NCBI RefSeq assembly: GCF_040196175.1
Contig: NZ_JBEFNF010000004.1
Coordinates: 124,001-188,000 of the forward strand
Source of the DNA: Halospina sp040196175
GTDB lineage: Bacteria; Pseudomonadota; Gammaproteobacteria; Pseudomonadales; Oleiphilaceae
Direction of reading: 5' to 3'
DNA: 64,000 bases
The notes below the pieces were generated by a model, which was not told the DNA's origin, searched no databases, and worked only from the letters and a program-made list of their open reading frames with translations. Made by a program: the position numbers and the translations under genes. Numbering within the stretch: the stretch's first letter is position 1; each line of letters starts with the position of its first letter. Of this stretch, positions 26,416 through 36,532 are shown one piece after another.

Positions 26416-27384
26416 ATGAGGCGTTCGCAGGGCTATGACATCATTGGGGATATCCACGGCTGTGCACTGACGCTGGTGCGGCTGCTGGAGCAGATGGGGT
26501 ACCGTCAACGCCAGGGTGTCTATGAACACCCCTCGCGCATGGCCGTGTTTCTGGGCGATATCATCGACCGCGGCCCGCGTATCCGGGAGGCGCTGCACCT
26601 TGTGCGCGATATGGTCGAACGTGGTTCCGCCCTGATCGTGATGGGCAACCATGAATATAACGCTCTGGGGTTCTGTACCCTGGCGCGCCCGGGCAGTGGC
26701 CGGCGTCATGTACGTGAGCACAACGAGCGTCACACGCGTCTGATCCAGGCGACGCTTGATCAGTTTGAGCGCTATGACGACGAGTGGCACGACTTCCTCA
26801 ACTGGTTCTACGAGCTGCCGCTCTTTATTGAGCGGGACGGTTTCCGGGTGGTGCACGCCTGCTGGGATGAGCACCTGATCCGCCAGTTCGAGCAGATCCA
26901 TCCCGACGGATGCATCAATGAGGATTTCCTGCACGCTTCCATGGCGCCAAACTCCTTTGCTGGCCGGGTGATGGATAGGCTGCTGCGCGGCACGGCCATG
27001 AAGTTGCCGGATGATCGGGTTATGACCGGTCGGGACGGTTTCCAGCGTCAGTTCTTCCGAACCAAGTTCTGGGCAGATAAAGCGGAAACCTACGGTGATA
27101 TCGTTTTCCAGCCGGATCCGCTGCCGGCTGATGTGGCCGATCGCCCGCTGGAGCGTGAAGAACGTCAAAGAGTGCTCAGCTATGACGAGAGTGAACCACC
27201 TGTGTTTGTCGGCCATTACTGGCTCGAAGGCGTACCCAAGCCGCTCACGCCCAATGTGGCCTGCCTGGATTACAGTGCGGTGAAGTATGGACGCATGGTG
27301 GCGTATCGCTTGGGTGATGAGGCGTATCTGGACCCTGATCACTTTGTCTGGGTTGAGGTCAACCGTTCGGAGCAGGAGTCATGA
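26416..27384 (+). CDS. Metallophosphoesterase
   Basis: A 322-residue protein of the calcineurin-like phosphoesterase superfamily. The metal motifs are IIGDIHGC (D-x-H), VFLGDIIDRGP (G-D-x-x-D-R-G) and MGNHEYNAL (G-N-H-E), and the later histidines include FVGHYWL. This is the PPP-like arrangement seen in bacterial bis(5'-nucleosyl)-tetraphosphatase-like and serine/threonine phosphatase-like proteins. The gene overlaps the rhomboid gene by ATGA at 27381. Substrate not known. Confidence 0.87.
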   Translation: MRRSQGYDIIGDIHGCALTLVRLLEQMGYRQRQGVYEHPSRMAVFLGDIIDRGPRIREALHLVRDMVERGSALIVMGNHEYNALGFCTLARPGSGRRHVREHNERHTRLIQATLDQFERYDDEWHDFLNWFYELPLFIERDGFRVVHACWDEHLIRQFEQIHPDGCINEDFLHASMAPNSFAGRVMDRLLRGTAMKLPDDRVMTGRDGFQRQFFRTKFWADKAETYGDIVFQPDPLPADVADRPLEREERQRVLSYDESEPPVFVGHYWLEGVPKPLTPNVACLDYSAVKYGRMVAYRLGDEAYLDPDHFVWVEVNRSEQES

Positions 27385-28253
27385 TCCGCATTGCGGCCAT
27401 CCCGGAGCGAGTGAACCTGGAACCGTTCAGGCGCTGGCTGGATTCGCAGGGAGTAACCCATGTCATTGAGCATGAGGAAGGTCATCAGGTGCTTTTCATC
27501 AAGGGTGAACAGCTGCGCCAGCCGGTGACGGACGCACTATCACGCTACCTGGACGATCCCCGTCATGCCGGTGCCCCGGAAGGCTTTACAAAGCCGCGTC
27601 AGCGTCGCGGGATACCAGGCCATTGGCAGGCCGGCCCGAAGGACGCCCCCTTTACCTTCGCATTGATCGTGGCGGCTGCCCTGGTGGCCTGGATGACCGC
27701 CTTTGGAGCGCGTGAGCAGCTCATGGTGCTGCTGACCATCGTCAATCCCTATGAATGGCCTGTCGCCAGTTTCGAATACCGCGTCGAGGCCCTGACCGGA
27801 ACCCTCGGGAACCTGCAGCTCTGGCGCCTCCTGACGCCGGATCTTCTCCATTTCAGCCTGATGCATCTGATCTTCAACGGCGTCATGCTCTGGTTCCTGG
27901 GCAGCCAGATTGAGGCGATGGACGGGCGGCGTCATATGGTGACCCTGGTGCTGGTGACCTCACTGGGCGGCAACATTCCGCAGTTCCTGCTCTCGGGGCC
28001 GCTGTTCGGCGGACTTTCTGGGGTGGTGTACGGGGTTCTGGGCTACGTCTGGCTGAGCAACCAACGGCGACCACGGTTCCAGTTCCCGCCAGCACTGATG
28101 ACGGTCGCAGTGGTGTGGTTGCTGATCGGCCTCACACCGCTGACAGAAGCCCTGCTGGGCGCCAGTATGGCGAACGCGGCCCATCTGGGTGGCCTGCTCA
28201 GTGGTCTGGCCTACGGTCTGGTACGGTTAGCGAATGATATGAGGAGAGGATAA
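27381..28253 (+). CDS. Rhomboid family intramembrane serine protease
   Basis: A 290-residue GlpG-like protein. The N-terminal cytoplasmic domain (residues 1-85) is soluble. Six membrane helices follow. The catalytic Ser213 lies in GGLSGVVYG, and His268 in NAAHLGGLLSG, as in the GlpG dyad. It cleaves membrane proteins within or near a helix. Its stop overlaps the next gene by one base. Physiological substrates are unknown. Confidence 0.92.
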   Translation: MIRIAAIPERVNLEPFRRWLDSQGVTHVIEHEEGHQVLFIKGEQLRQPVTDALSRYLDDPRHAGAPEGFTKPRQRRGIPGHWQAGPKDAPFTFALIVAAALVAWMTAFGAREQLMVLLTIVNPYEWPVASFEYRVEALTGTLGNLQLWRLLTPDLLHFSLMHLIFNGVMLWFLGSQIEAMDGRRHMVTLVLVTSLGGNIPQFLLSGPLFGGLSGVVYGVLGYVWLSNQRRPRFQFPPALMTVAVVWLLIGLTPLTEALLGASMANAAHLGGLLSGLAYGLVRLANDMRRG

Positions 28254-28501
28254 TGACTTATGAAGAGTTGATCCGACAGCTCGATCCGCGCATCTATCAA
28301 CGTCTGCGCGAGTCACTGCAACTGGGCAAGTGGCCGGATGGCCAGCCCCTGAGCGAGGAGCAGAAGCGCATCTGCATGGAAGCCATCATCTGGTATGAGA
28401 ACGAGCACAACATCCCAACGGAGGAGCGAACCGGTAGCATCGAGCGACCGGACTCTAGTAAAGGGGATGGTGATGTTCAGGTTCACGATACCCGCCACTG
28501 A
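28253..28501 (+). CDS. YeaC-like (DUF1315) protein
   Basis: An 82-residue protein that resembles YeaC (DUF1315) through MTYEELIRQLDPRIYQRLRE followed by WPDGQPLSEEQKRICMEAII. The C-terminal 25 residues are low-complexity and not conserved. The ATG overlaps the rhomboid stop (TAATG) at 28253. Function of the family is not known; cotranscription with rhomboid is likely. Confidence 0.8.
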   Translation: MTYEELIRQLDPRIYQRLRESLQLGKWPDGQPLSEEQKRICMEAIIWYENEHNIPTEERTGSIERPDSSKGDGDVQVHDTRH

Positions 28502-28546
28502 TCCGCGCTTGAGCGACAGAACCAACCAACAACAAGAGCTACCGTC

Positions 28547-31171
28547 ATGAGAGCAGAGCAACCCAAGGCCGTTCATCTGGCGGATTATCGCGTCCCCGCC
28601 TTTCTCATCGATCATGTCGACCTGCGCATTGAACTGTTTGAGGACAGCGCCATGGTGCATTCACGGCTGCAGATCCACCGCAATCCAGAGGATGACTCCG
28701 GGGCACGGGAGCTGGTACTGCATGGCGAGGATCTTGAGCTGGTGTCACTGATGCTCGATGGGCGACCTGTTGAGGGCCACCGTGTTGACGAGGGCTCTCT
28801 TACCGTGCCCGGTGTGCCGGATCAGTTTCATCTTGATATCACCACCCGCATCCAGCCGCAGAACAACACCCGGCTTGAAGGGCTCTACCAGTCTTCGGGG
28901 ATGTTTTGCACTCAGTGCGAGCCGGAAGGGTTCCGGCGCATTACTTATTTTCTGGACCGCCCTGACGTGATGGCCTGCTACCGCACCCGGATCGAAGCGC
29001 AGCAGCATACCTATCCGGTCCTTCTAGCTAACGGCAATCCGGTTGACTGGGGGGAGCTGGGCGACGGACGACACCAGGTGACCTGGGAAGATCCTTACCC
29101 CAAGCCCAGCTATCTGTTCGCCATGGTCGCTGGCGATCTGGTGGAGAAGCGGGATGAATTCGTCACCGGGTCCGGGCGCACCATTGATCTGCGCATGTAT
29201 GTGGAAGCACGCAATGAGGCTAAGTGTGACCACGCTCTGACATCCCTTAAAAAGGCCATGGCCTGGGACGAAGAGGTTTATGGGCGTGAGTACGATCTCG
29301 ATATCTTTATAGTCGTGGCCGTGGATGACTTCAATATGGGGGCCATGGAGAACAAGGGCCTGAACATCTTCAACTCCTCCTGTGTGCTGGCCAGCCCTGA
29401 AACCGCCACCGATGCCGCTTATGATCGGATTGAGAGCATTGTTGCCCATGAGTACTTCCATAACTGGTCCGGCAATCGGGTCACCTGCCGGGACTGGTTC
29501 CAACTCAGTCTCAAGGAAGGTTTTACCGTTTTCCGTGACAACCAGTTTTCTGCTGACATGGGCTCGGCCACGGTCCAGCGCATCGACCATGTGAACATGC
29601 TGCGCACGGCGCAGTTCGCTGAGGACGCGGGCCCCATGGCACATCCTGTGCGGCCGGACTCCTACATTGAGATCGCCAATTTCTACACCCTCACTGTCTA
29701 TGAGAAGGGGGCGGAAGTGGTGCGGATGATCCATACCCTGCTCGGGCCGGATCTGTTCCGGGAGGGCAGTGATCTGTATTTCGCCCGCTATGACGGGCAG
29801 GCGGTCACAACTGATGATTTCGTCAGGGCCATGGAAGACGCCAGCAGCCGTGACCTGACGCAGTTCCGTCGATGGTATGAGCAGGCAGGGACGCCTGAAT
29901 TGCGTGTCACGGATCAGTTCGATGCCGATTCGGGAACCTACAGCCTGACCATCCGCCAATCGTGCCCCCCTACGCCGGGTCAATCGAACAAAAAGCCATT
30001 TCACATTCCGGTCCGTATGGGGCTGATCAGCACCAGCGGCGAGCCGCTGGTGCTGGATTCGGAGCACAATACCGAGGCTGTTCTGGAACTCATGGAGGGC
30101 GAGCACAGTTTTCACTTCAGGGGGTTGGGCGAGCGCCCTGTGCCGTCTCTGTTGCGGGGCTTTTCCGCTCCGGTCAAGCTTGATTACCCCTGGACGCGGG
30201 ATCAGCTCATGTTTCTGGCAAGCCATGATCCGGACGGTTTCAATCGTTGGGATGCCGGACAGAAACTGGCTGTGGATGTAATCCTTTCGATCCAGCAGGG
30301 TCTTGATACGGAAGTGGATCCACGATTGATCGAGGCGTATCGGACACTGCTAACAACTCCGGGGCTGGATCCCGCCATGGTGGCGCGGATGCTCGCACTT
30401 CCGGCTACAGCCTGGCTTATAGAGCTTACCGAAGAGGCGGATGTGGCCGCCATTGACCGGGCCCGGCATCAGGTGGAACAGACGCTCAGTTCGGCCCTGC
30501 GTGAGGAACTGCTGCAGGTGCGTCGTGATCATCACCCTGATGAAGACTATGCCTTTGAGCCCCGGCAGGTGGCAGCCCGCTCGTTGAGCAATAGTGCCCT
30601 CACAATGTTGACCCGTATTGGTGATGATCAGGGTCGTAACCAGGCGGTTACCCAATTTGGTCAGGCCACCAACATGACCGATCGGCTGGCGGCGCTGAAA
30701 GCACTGGTCGACTCTCCCTTCGACGAGGAACGCGAAGATGTTCTCGCGCGCTTCTACGACGACTGGCAGCACGATCCGCAGGTGGTTGAGCAGTGGTTTG
30801 CAGCACAGTCCGGAAGCCCTTGGGTTGGCGATGTGACGCGTGTCACACAATTGCTGGAGCATCCTGCCTTTGATTGGAAAAACCCTAACAAGGTTCGTAT
30901 GGTTGTCGGTGTCTTCGCGGGCCGGAACCTGGCGCATTTCCACAGCCCGGATGGCCGTGGACACCGCTTTCTCGGCGAGCAGATCCGCCGGCTGGATAGC
31001 TTCAACCCCCAGATTTCAGCCCAGCTTGCTCAGCCACTCACCCGCTGGCAGCGGTATGCACCGCACCTGCGTGATTCCATGGCTGGTGTCCTGCGTGAAC
31101 TACGGGATCTTCCGGACCTGTCCCGCGATCTTTACGAAGTGGTTACCAAAAGTCTGGATGAATCCGGGTGA
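28547..31171 (+). CDS. pepN: Aminopeptidase N
   Basis: An 874-residue M1 family aminopeptidase of the E. coli PepN type. The exopeptidase motif GAMENKGLNIFN is present (around residue 266). The zinc site is HEYFHNWSGNR with H301, E302 and H305, and E324 in SLKEG. Four domains are expected from the length, with a helical C-terminal half from about 550. The enzyme removes N-terminal residues from peptides in the cytoplasm. The start follows the YeaC-like gene by 45 bases. Confidence 0.96.
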   Translation: MRAEQPKAVHLADYRVPAFLIDHVDLRIELFEDSAMVHSRLQIHRNPEDDSGARELVLHGEDLELVSLMLDGRPVEGHRVDEGSLTVPGVPDQFHLDITTRIQPQNNTRLEGLYQSSGMFCTQCEPEGFRRITYFLDRPDVMACYRTRIEAQQHTYPVLLANGNPVDWGELGDGRHQVTWEDPYPKPSYLFAMVAGDLVEKRDEFVTGSGRTIDLRMYVEARNEAKCDHALTSLKKAMAWDEEVYGREYDLDIFIVVAVDDFNMGAMENKGLNIFNSSCVLASPETATDAAYDRIESIVAHEYFHNWSGNRVTCRDWFQLSLKEGFTVFRDNQFSADMGSATVQRIDHVNMLRTAQFAEDAGPMAHPVRPDSYIEIANFYTLTVYEKGAEVVRMIHTLLGPDLFREGSDLYFARYDGQAVTTDDFVRAMEDASSRDLTQFRRWYEQAGTPELRVTDQFDADSGTYSLTIRQSCPPTPGQSNKKPFHIPVRMGLISTSGEPLVLDSEHNTEAVLELMEGEHSFHFRGLGERPVPSLLRGFSAPVKLDYPWTRDQLMFLASHDPDGFNRWDAGQKLAVDVILSIQQGLDTEVDPRLIEAYRTLLTTPGLDPAMVARMLALPATAWLIELTEEADVAAIDRARHQVEQTLSSALREELLQVRRDHHPDEDYAFEPRQVAARSLSNSALTMLTRIGDDQGRNQAVTQFGQATNMTDRLAALKALVDSPFDEEREDVLARFYDDWQHDPQVVEQWFAAQSGSPWVGDVTRVTQLLEHPAFDWKNPNKVRMVVGVFAGRNLAHFHSPDGRGHRFLGEQIRRLDSFNPQISAQLAQPLTRWQRYAPHLRDSMAGVLRELRDLPDLSRDLYEVVTKSLDESG

Positions 31172-31279
31172 TGTACTGCTGAATGGACAAAACGGAGCAA
31201 TCGTCTACGCTTTCGGAGAGCCGTGTCTGCAGTCAATGCCAAATCCCGGCTGGTAGCACAAAACAACAGGACCCTAACG

Positions 31280-32692
31280 ATGCGAAATAGAGAACTACGG
31301 CTGAGCCGCGCGCTTGTGGCCGCCGTTACCGGTGGGCTTTTGCTTGGCACGGCAGGCCCGCTGGCCGAGGTTTCCAGTTCCGAGGCGGCCCGTTTGGGCG
31401 GCGAGGAATTTACGCGTTTCGGTGCTCCTAGTGCCGGCAGCGACGATGGCGTCATTCCAGCCTACGACGGCGGGCTGGACGGCCCGCCGAGCAACGTTGA
31501 CTACGGTGGCTCCGGTGACTTTCACCCGAATCCGTTTCCGGACGATAAGATCCGTCATACCGTCACGGCGGACAACATGGGCGAGTATGACCAGTACCTG
31601 ACTGCCGGAACCAAGGCGCTGCTCGAGACCTATCCGGATACCTACGAGATCAATGTCTATCCATCACGGCGCACAATGGCCTGGCCGGACAGGATCCTTA
31701 ACAATATTGAGGAAAATGCGACCGAGGCGGAATTGGTGGGTGAAGGCAACGGCATTGACGGTGCCTACGGTGGTATTCCTTTCCCTATCCTGCATGGCAC
31801 TAATGAGCAACAGGCCCAGCAGGCCATGTGGAATCATCTGACCAGCTGGCGAGGTATCTTCGTGAATCGCCGTTCCGGCGAGGTGGCCGTTGAAACGGAT
31901 GGCGACTATAGCCTGACCATGTCTGAACAGGAAATTTTCTACAACTTCTACAACCCGGAAGGGGATGAGAGCACGCTTGAAAACACGCTGTTCTATTATC
32001 TCTCAGAGGCCACATCACCGCCGCGTCTGGCCGGGGGCGCGGTACTGATCCATGAGACGCTGAACCAGGTTAATGAGCCGCGCCGGGCCTGGGGCTACAA
32101 TGCCGGTCAGCGCCGGGTACGTCGGGCGCCCAATCTGGCGTATGATTCGCCCATTGCGGCTGCGGACAACCTCCGAACCGCGGATGAGACGGACCTGTTC
32201 AACGGGGCACTCGACAAATATAACTGGGAATATCGCGGCATTCAGCAGTTTTACATTCCGTATAATAATTATGATATCGCTCAGCGTGGACTTGAGTACG
32301 AGAAGATTCTCGGTAAAAAACACCTGAATCCAGACCTGCAGCGCTGGGAACGCCATCGGGTGCATGTGGTTGAGGCCAATCTCAAGGAAGACAAGCGCCA
32401 TATCTTCTCACGCCGAGTCTTCTACATCGACGCGGACAGCTGGAAGGTTGTGAGTGTTGATCAGTACGACGGTCGCGGTGAACTCTGGCGGGTGAGCCAA
32501 GCCATGGAGAAGAGCTACTACGAGGTACCCACAGTCTGGACGGCGATTGACGTGTTCCACGATCTCCAGTCCAAGCGGTACCACGTGCAGGGGCTCGATA
32601 CCGAGGAAGGGCAGACCCGGGTATTCACGGACCGTGTGCCGAACCGACGGTATTTCTCTCCCCAGGCGCTGCGGCGTCGCGGGCGCCGCTGA
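31280..32692 (+). CDS. DUF1329 domain-containing exported protein
   Basis: A 470-residue protein with a signal peptide (SRALVAAVTGGLLLGTAGPLAEV) and the DUF1329 domain across the rest. The FTRFGAPSAGSDDGVIPAYDGGL opening and the repeated beta-strand pattern with VYFYDWE-like aromatic motifs resemble LolA/LolB-like outer-membrane folds. ATG at 31280 is preferred over 31223, as it starts a clear signal peptide and is preceded by a weak ribosome site. It forms a set with a YCF48-like and an RND exporter gene, often seen with hydrophobic-compound use. Function not established. Confidence 0.85.
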   Translation: MRNRELRLSRALVAAVTGGLLLGTAGPLAEVSSSEAARLGGEEFTRFGAPSAGSDDGVIPAYDGGLDGPPSNVDYGGSGDFHPNPFPDDKIRHTVTADNMGEYDQYLTAGTKALLETYPDTYEINVYPSRRTMAWPDRILNNIEENATEAELVGEGNGIDGAYGGIPFPILHGTNEQQAQQAMWNHLTSWRGIFVNRRSGEVAVETDGDYSLTMSEQEIFYNFYNPEGDESTLENTLFYYLSEATSPPRLAGGAVLIHETLNQVNEPRRAWGYNAGQRRVRRAPNLAYDSPIAAADNLRTADETDLFNGALDKYNWEYRGIQQFYIPYNNYDIAQRGLEYEKILGKKHLNPDLQRWERHRVHVVEANLKEDKRHIFSRRVFYIDADSWKVVSVDQYDGRGELWRVSQAMEKSYYEVPTVWTAIDVFHDLQSKRYHVQGLDTEEGQTRVFTDRVPNRRYFSPQALRRRGRR

Positions 32693-32704
32693 AAGAGGCT
32701 CGGA

Positions 32705-32728
32705 CAGACCCGGCGCAGCCCGGGTCTG
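32705..32728 (+). other. Intercistronic hairpin
   Basis: CAGACCCGG-CGCAGC-CCGGGTCTG forms a perfect 9-bp GC-rich stem with a 6-base loop between the DUF1329 and YCF48-like genes. There is no T-run, so mRNA processing or stability is a better guess than termination. Confidence 0.5.
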
Positions 32729-32776
32729 CTGGCGTCTGGAACCCTTAAATCAGTTCAAGTCAGAAAGGCAGTCTGA

Positions 32777-33961
32777 ATGTTCTCTCGAACCAGGAAACGT
32801 ATTGTCGGTATCGGTATGACCGCTGCTATTGCTGCTGGTGGTGTCGGATCGGCGCACGCCGAGCGCGACATCCTTGAGATACCCGCGCTGGACACGGATC
32901 TCGCGGCCGAGTCTTTGCTGCTGGATGTGGAGCATCTTGGTGATCGGCTGGTCGCTGTGGGTGAGCGTGGCCATATTGTTTACTCCGACGATGGCGGCAA
33001 GAGCTGGACTCAGGCGGAGGTACCTGTCTCCGCAACACTCACTGGCGTTGATTTTCCAGAGGGCAACGCCAGTGAGGGATGGGCGGTAGGCCACAGTGGT
33101 GTCATCCTTCACTCCGGTGATGGTGGTGAAACCTGGGAACACCAGTTCGATGGCCGTGAAGGCATCCCTAAGCTGGTAACCCAGTATGAGCAGCGGATTG
33201 ACGCCCAGAAGGCGGAAATTGAAGCGGCTGAGGATGAAGGTCGCATATCGGACCTGAAGTGGGAGCTGGATGACCTGATCTACGCACGGGATATCCTACA
33301 GGAAGATCTGAAAAAGTTCGGGCCCTGGCAGCCGATGCTGGACGTCTGGTTCCGGGATGCTGATTACGGCATCGCGGTTGGCGCCTACAACCTTATTTAC
33401 CGCACGGAGGATGGGGGTGAGACCTGGCAGCCGATTTCGGACAGTATCGATAATCCGAACCGCTTCCATCTTAATGAGATCACACAGGTTGAGGGGGGCG
33501 AGCTCTATATCGCGGGTGAGTCGGGCTTTGTGTATCGCTCGACCGATGAAGGCAGGACCTGGGAAACCCTTGAGCCCGGGTATCCAGGGTCCTTCTTCGG
33601 TGTTGTCGGCACTGGTGACGGCGGTGTACTGGCCTTCGGTCTGCGCGGCAATGTCTACCGCTCACAGAATGGAGACGAGTGGAAATCAGTGGATTCCAGC
33701 AGCGACCGTACGCTCAACGCCGGGGATGTGAATGACGAGGGAGAGATCGTTATCGTCGCCAACGACGGGGCTGTGATCTACAGCAGCGATGGCGGGCAGA
33801 GCTTTTCAGAGCATGTCCGCCCGGCCCGCCATTCCTACGTGGGCGTAACCCAGGTTCCGGATAATGGCTTGGTGCTGGTGGGTGAAAACGGGGCGGTTCT
33901 TACAGACCGTCGTGGCAAGGGTCAGGAAGAAGACCCGCTGATGGCGCCTGAACCCGACTGA
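32777..33961 (+). CDS. YCF48-like / BNR-repeat exported protein
   Basis: A 394-residue protein with a signal peptide (MTAAIAAGGVGSAHA) and a beta-propeller of BNR/Asp-box repeats: YSDDGGKSWTQ, HSGDGGETWEH, RTEDGGETWQP, RSTDEGRTWET and SSDGGQSFSE. Such YCF48 family proteins in bacteria are periplasmic and often sit with DUF1329 and RND genes. A charged helical insertion (about 140-180) interrupts the repeats. Partner binding rather than catalysis is expected. Confidence 0.85.
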   Translation: MFSRTRKRIVGIGMTAAIAAGGVGSAHAERDILEIPALDTDLAAESLLLDVEHLGDRLVAVGERGHIVYSDDGGKSWTQAEVPVSATLTGVDFPEGNASEGWAVGHSGVILHSGDGGETWEHQFDGREGIPKLVTQYEQRIDAQKAEIEAAEDEGRISDLKWELDDLIYARDILQEDLKKFGPWQPMLDVWFRDADYGIAVGAYNLIYRTEDGGETWQPISDSIDNPNRFHLNEITQVEGGELYIAGESGFVYRSTDEGRTWETLEPGYPGSFFGVVGTGDGGVLAFGLRGNVYRSQNGDEWKSVDSSSDRTLNAGDVNDEGEIVIVANDGAVIYSSDGGQSFSEHVRPARHSYVGVTQVPDNGLVLVGENGAVLTDRRGKGQEEDPLMAPEPD

Positions 33962-34000
33962 ACGGCAGTACCCCAGCAAACGGTTTTGAGGATTTACTGA

Positions 34001-36385
34001 ATGTCTAACTGGAATTCCGACGGTGAGCGACGCGCTCCGTCCGCGGGCACTGAGCCCATGATTGAGCGGCTGATCTTCAATAATAGGCCGATCATCCTGA
34101 TCGTCTTTCTCGCGTTGACGTTGTTTCTCGGCTACAACGCGGTGAAGATCCAGCCCGATGCCAGCTTCGAGCGGCTCATACCGCTGGAGCATCCTTACAT
34201 CGTCAATATGATGGAACACCGCGAGGACTTGTCGAACCTAGGCAACTTTGTGCGGATCGCTGTTGAGAACGAGGACGGCACCATCTTTGAAAAGGAGTAC
34301 CTGGAGACGCTTGAGAAGATTACAGACGAGGTCTTTTATCTTAATGGCGTCAATCGTTCCGGCCTCAAGTCACTCTGGACACCCAATGTCCGGTGGCAGG
34401 AGGTCACGGAGGAGGGCTTCCAGGGTGGCACCATAATACCGGATGATTATGATGGCTCCTCTGAGTCGTTGGAAAAGGTGCGTAACAACGTACTGCGCTC
34501 CAGCACTATAGGCTCACTGGTAGCGGACGATTTTGAGTCTTCAATTATCTACGCGCCGTTGCTTGAGCAGAATCCGGAAACCGGCGAGCCGATTGACTAT
34601 CGGGCATTTTCACGCCAGCTCGAGGAAAAGATCCGCCAGCAGTTCGAGGAGCAGAATCCCAGTGTTGATATCCACATTGTTGGCTTTGCCAAGCTTGTGG
34701 GTGACCTGATCGAGGGGATTGAGTCCGTTGCGCTGTTCGCGCTGGTCACGATTGTGCTGACCACAGTGTTCCTGTTCTGGTACTCACGCTGCATTGCCGG
34801 AACCCTGGTGCCCGTGCTTGTCTCGATCATCGCAGTGTTCTGGCAGATGGGCATTCTGCGTCTGCTCGGCTACGGCCTGGATCCCTACTCGGTTCTTGTC
34901 CCATTCCTTGTGTTCGCGATCGGAATAAGCCACGGGGTGCAGGTGGTCAATGCCATGGCGCTGGAGGCGGCCAAGGGCTTTGACCCGCTGACCAGCGCCC
35001 GGCTGGCGTTCCGGTCCCTCTATATCCCCGGTATCGTCGCGCTGGTCAGTGACGCCTTCGGTTTCCTGACGCTGCTGTTCATCGAGATCGACGTGATCCG
35101 GGATCTGGCAGTAGCGGCTGGCATCGGGGTAGCGGTAATCATCATTACGAATCTGGTGTTGCATCCCGTGGTCATGTCCTACATCGGGATCACAAAAGGT
35201 GGCGTCAAGCATGTGCAGAACCATGAGGGTGGCGCGGATCGCAAGTGGCGCCTCATGTCCTACTTTGCCCATCCCGGCGTGGCACCGGTTTCATTGCTGA
35301 TCGCAGTGGTCGGCTTTAGTGTTGCCATGTACTACAAGCAGGATCTCAAGGTCGGCGATCTGGATCAGGGGGCACCTGAACTGCGGCCTGAAAGTCAGTA
35401 CAACCAGGACAACCGTTTTATAGTGGACAACTACAGCCAGTCCGCGGATGTGCTGGTCGTTATGGTTGAGACGCCACCAGAGACCTGTACCGAGTACCCG
35501 GTTCTGCGCTCGCTGGACCGGCTCCAGTGGCGGCTTGCCAATACCAAAGGCGTGGAGTCGACCGGCTCTTTGGCGGATGTTTCCAAGATCGTGACCCGGG
35601 CGCTGAATGAAGGCAACTGGAACTGGTACGAGATCTCCCGGAACCAGACCATTATCAATGCCTCCATCCGGCAGGCGCCGAGTGGCATGATCAACACCGA
35701 TTGCAGCCTCACGCCGCTGGTGGCCTATCTCGACGATCACAAGGCAGAGACCCTGCGCCGTGTGACCGACGAGGTGGAGGACTTTGCGGACGAGTACAAC
35801 AACGACAGTCACCGCTTCCTTCTGGGTGCGGGCAATGCCGGTGTTGAAGCGGCCACCAACGAGGTGATTGCGAGTGCCAAGAACAAGATGCTGTTGGCCG
35901 TCTATGGCGTGGTCTCGTTGCTGTGTCTGATCAGCTTCCGGTCTGTGCGTGCCGTGCTCTGTGTCATCCTGCCGCTGGGGTTGACCTCGATCATCGCTGA
36001 GGCGCTCATGGCCCAGGCCGGTATCGGCATCAAGGTCGCCACGCTACCGGTCATCGCGCTGGGTGTTGGTATTGGCGTGGACTACGGTATCTATATGTTC
36101 AGTAAGCTGGAGCGCTTCCTGAAAGCAGGCTATCCGCTGCAGGAAGCCTACTTCGAGACACTGCGCAGCACCGGCAAGGCCGTGGCCTTCACTGGTATCA
36201 CACTGGCGCTGGGCGTGTTCACCTGGATGCTATCGCCGATCAAGTTCCAGGCGGACATGGGCCTGCTGCTGACCTTTATGTTCCTCTGGAATATGGTCGG
36301 CGCCATTTGGCTGATGCCGGCTCTGGCGCGGTTCCTGCTGCGGCCTGAGAAAATGGCGGCCAAGGCGGGTAACGGACCGCAGTAA
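34001..36385 (+). CDS. MMPL/RND superfamily exporter
   Basis: A 794-residue membrane protein with RND topology. The first helix is at about 30-45, a periplasmic loop to about 235, five helices with sterol-sensing-like block (about 240-400), a second helix near 430, a second periplasmic loop, and a final helix cluster (about 630-790). The AAGIGVAVIIITNLVLHP and GVGIGVDYGIYMFSK stretches are typical of the hydrophobe/amphiphile MMPL family. It probably moves lipid or hydrophobic substrates. The preceding DUF1329 and YCF48-like genes make a three-gene set. Confidence 0.9.
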   Translation: MSNWNSDGERRAPSAGTEPMIERLIFNNRPIILIVFLALTLFLGYNAVKIQPDASFERLIPLEHPYIVNMMEHREDLSNLGNFVRIAVENEDGTIFEKEYLETLEKITDEVFYLNGVNRSGLKSLWTPNVRWQEVTEEGFQGGTIIPDDYDGSSESLEKVRNNVLRSSTIGSLVADDFESSIIYAPLLEQNPETGEPIDYRAFSRQLEEKIRQQFEEQNPSVDIHIVGFAKLVGDLIEGIESVALFALVTIVLTTVFLFWYSRCIAGTLVPVLVSIIAVFWQMGILRLLGYGLDPYSVLVPFLVFAIGISHGVQVVNAMALEAAKGFDPLTSARLAFRSLYIPGIVALVSDAFGFLTLLFIEIDVIRDLAVAAGIGVAVIIITNLVLHPVVMSYIGITKGGVKHVQNHEGGADRKWRLMSYFAHPGVAPVSLLIAVVGFSVAMYYKQDLKVGDLDQGAPELRPESQYNQDNRFIVDNYSQSADVLVVMVETPPETCTEYPVLRSLDRLQWRLANTKGVESTGSLADVSKIVTRALNEGNWNWYEISRNQTIINASIRQAPSGMINTDCSLTPLVAYLDDHKAETLRRVTDEVEDFADEYNNDSHRFLLGAGNAGVEAATNEVIASAKNKMLLAVYGVVSLLCLISFRSVRAVLCVILPLGLTSIIAEALMAQAGIGIKVATLPVIALGVGIGVDYGIYMFSKLERFLKAGYPLQEAYFETLRSTGKAVAFTGITLALGVFTWMLSPIKFQADMGLLLTFMFLWNMVGAIWLMPALARFLLRPEKMAAKAGNGPQ

Positions 36386-36405
36386 AAACGCGCATTGCGC
36401 CGCGG

Positions 36406-36456
36406 GCCGCACGTGTCGCTGGATTCAAAGCGAATCCGGATGGCCGTGCGGCTTTT
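36406..36456 (+). terminator. Rho-independent terminator after the RND exporter gene
   Basis: GCCGCACG (36406-36413) pairs with CGTGCGGC (36445-36452), with a smaller inner stem GGATTC/GAATCC, and is followed by TTTT. It separates the DUF1329 cluster from thrS. A long inner part makes it less compact than usual. Confidence 0.65.
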
Positions 36457-36532
36457 CCATTGTTAGAATTTTGCGCTTACCAGACATGCATGTGATCTTT
36501 CGTGGGGATCACCACTGACAGGAGCCGTTTTA

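Noticed and set aside
32705..32728. Terminator between DUF1329 and YCF48-like genes
   Set aside because: The hairpin is perfect but there is no T-run; kept as a processing hairpin.
34784..35812. Minus-strand frames opposite the RND exporter
   Set aside because: Shadows of a clear membrane-protein gene; His-rich composition typical of antisense translation.
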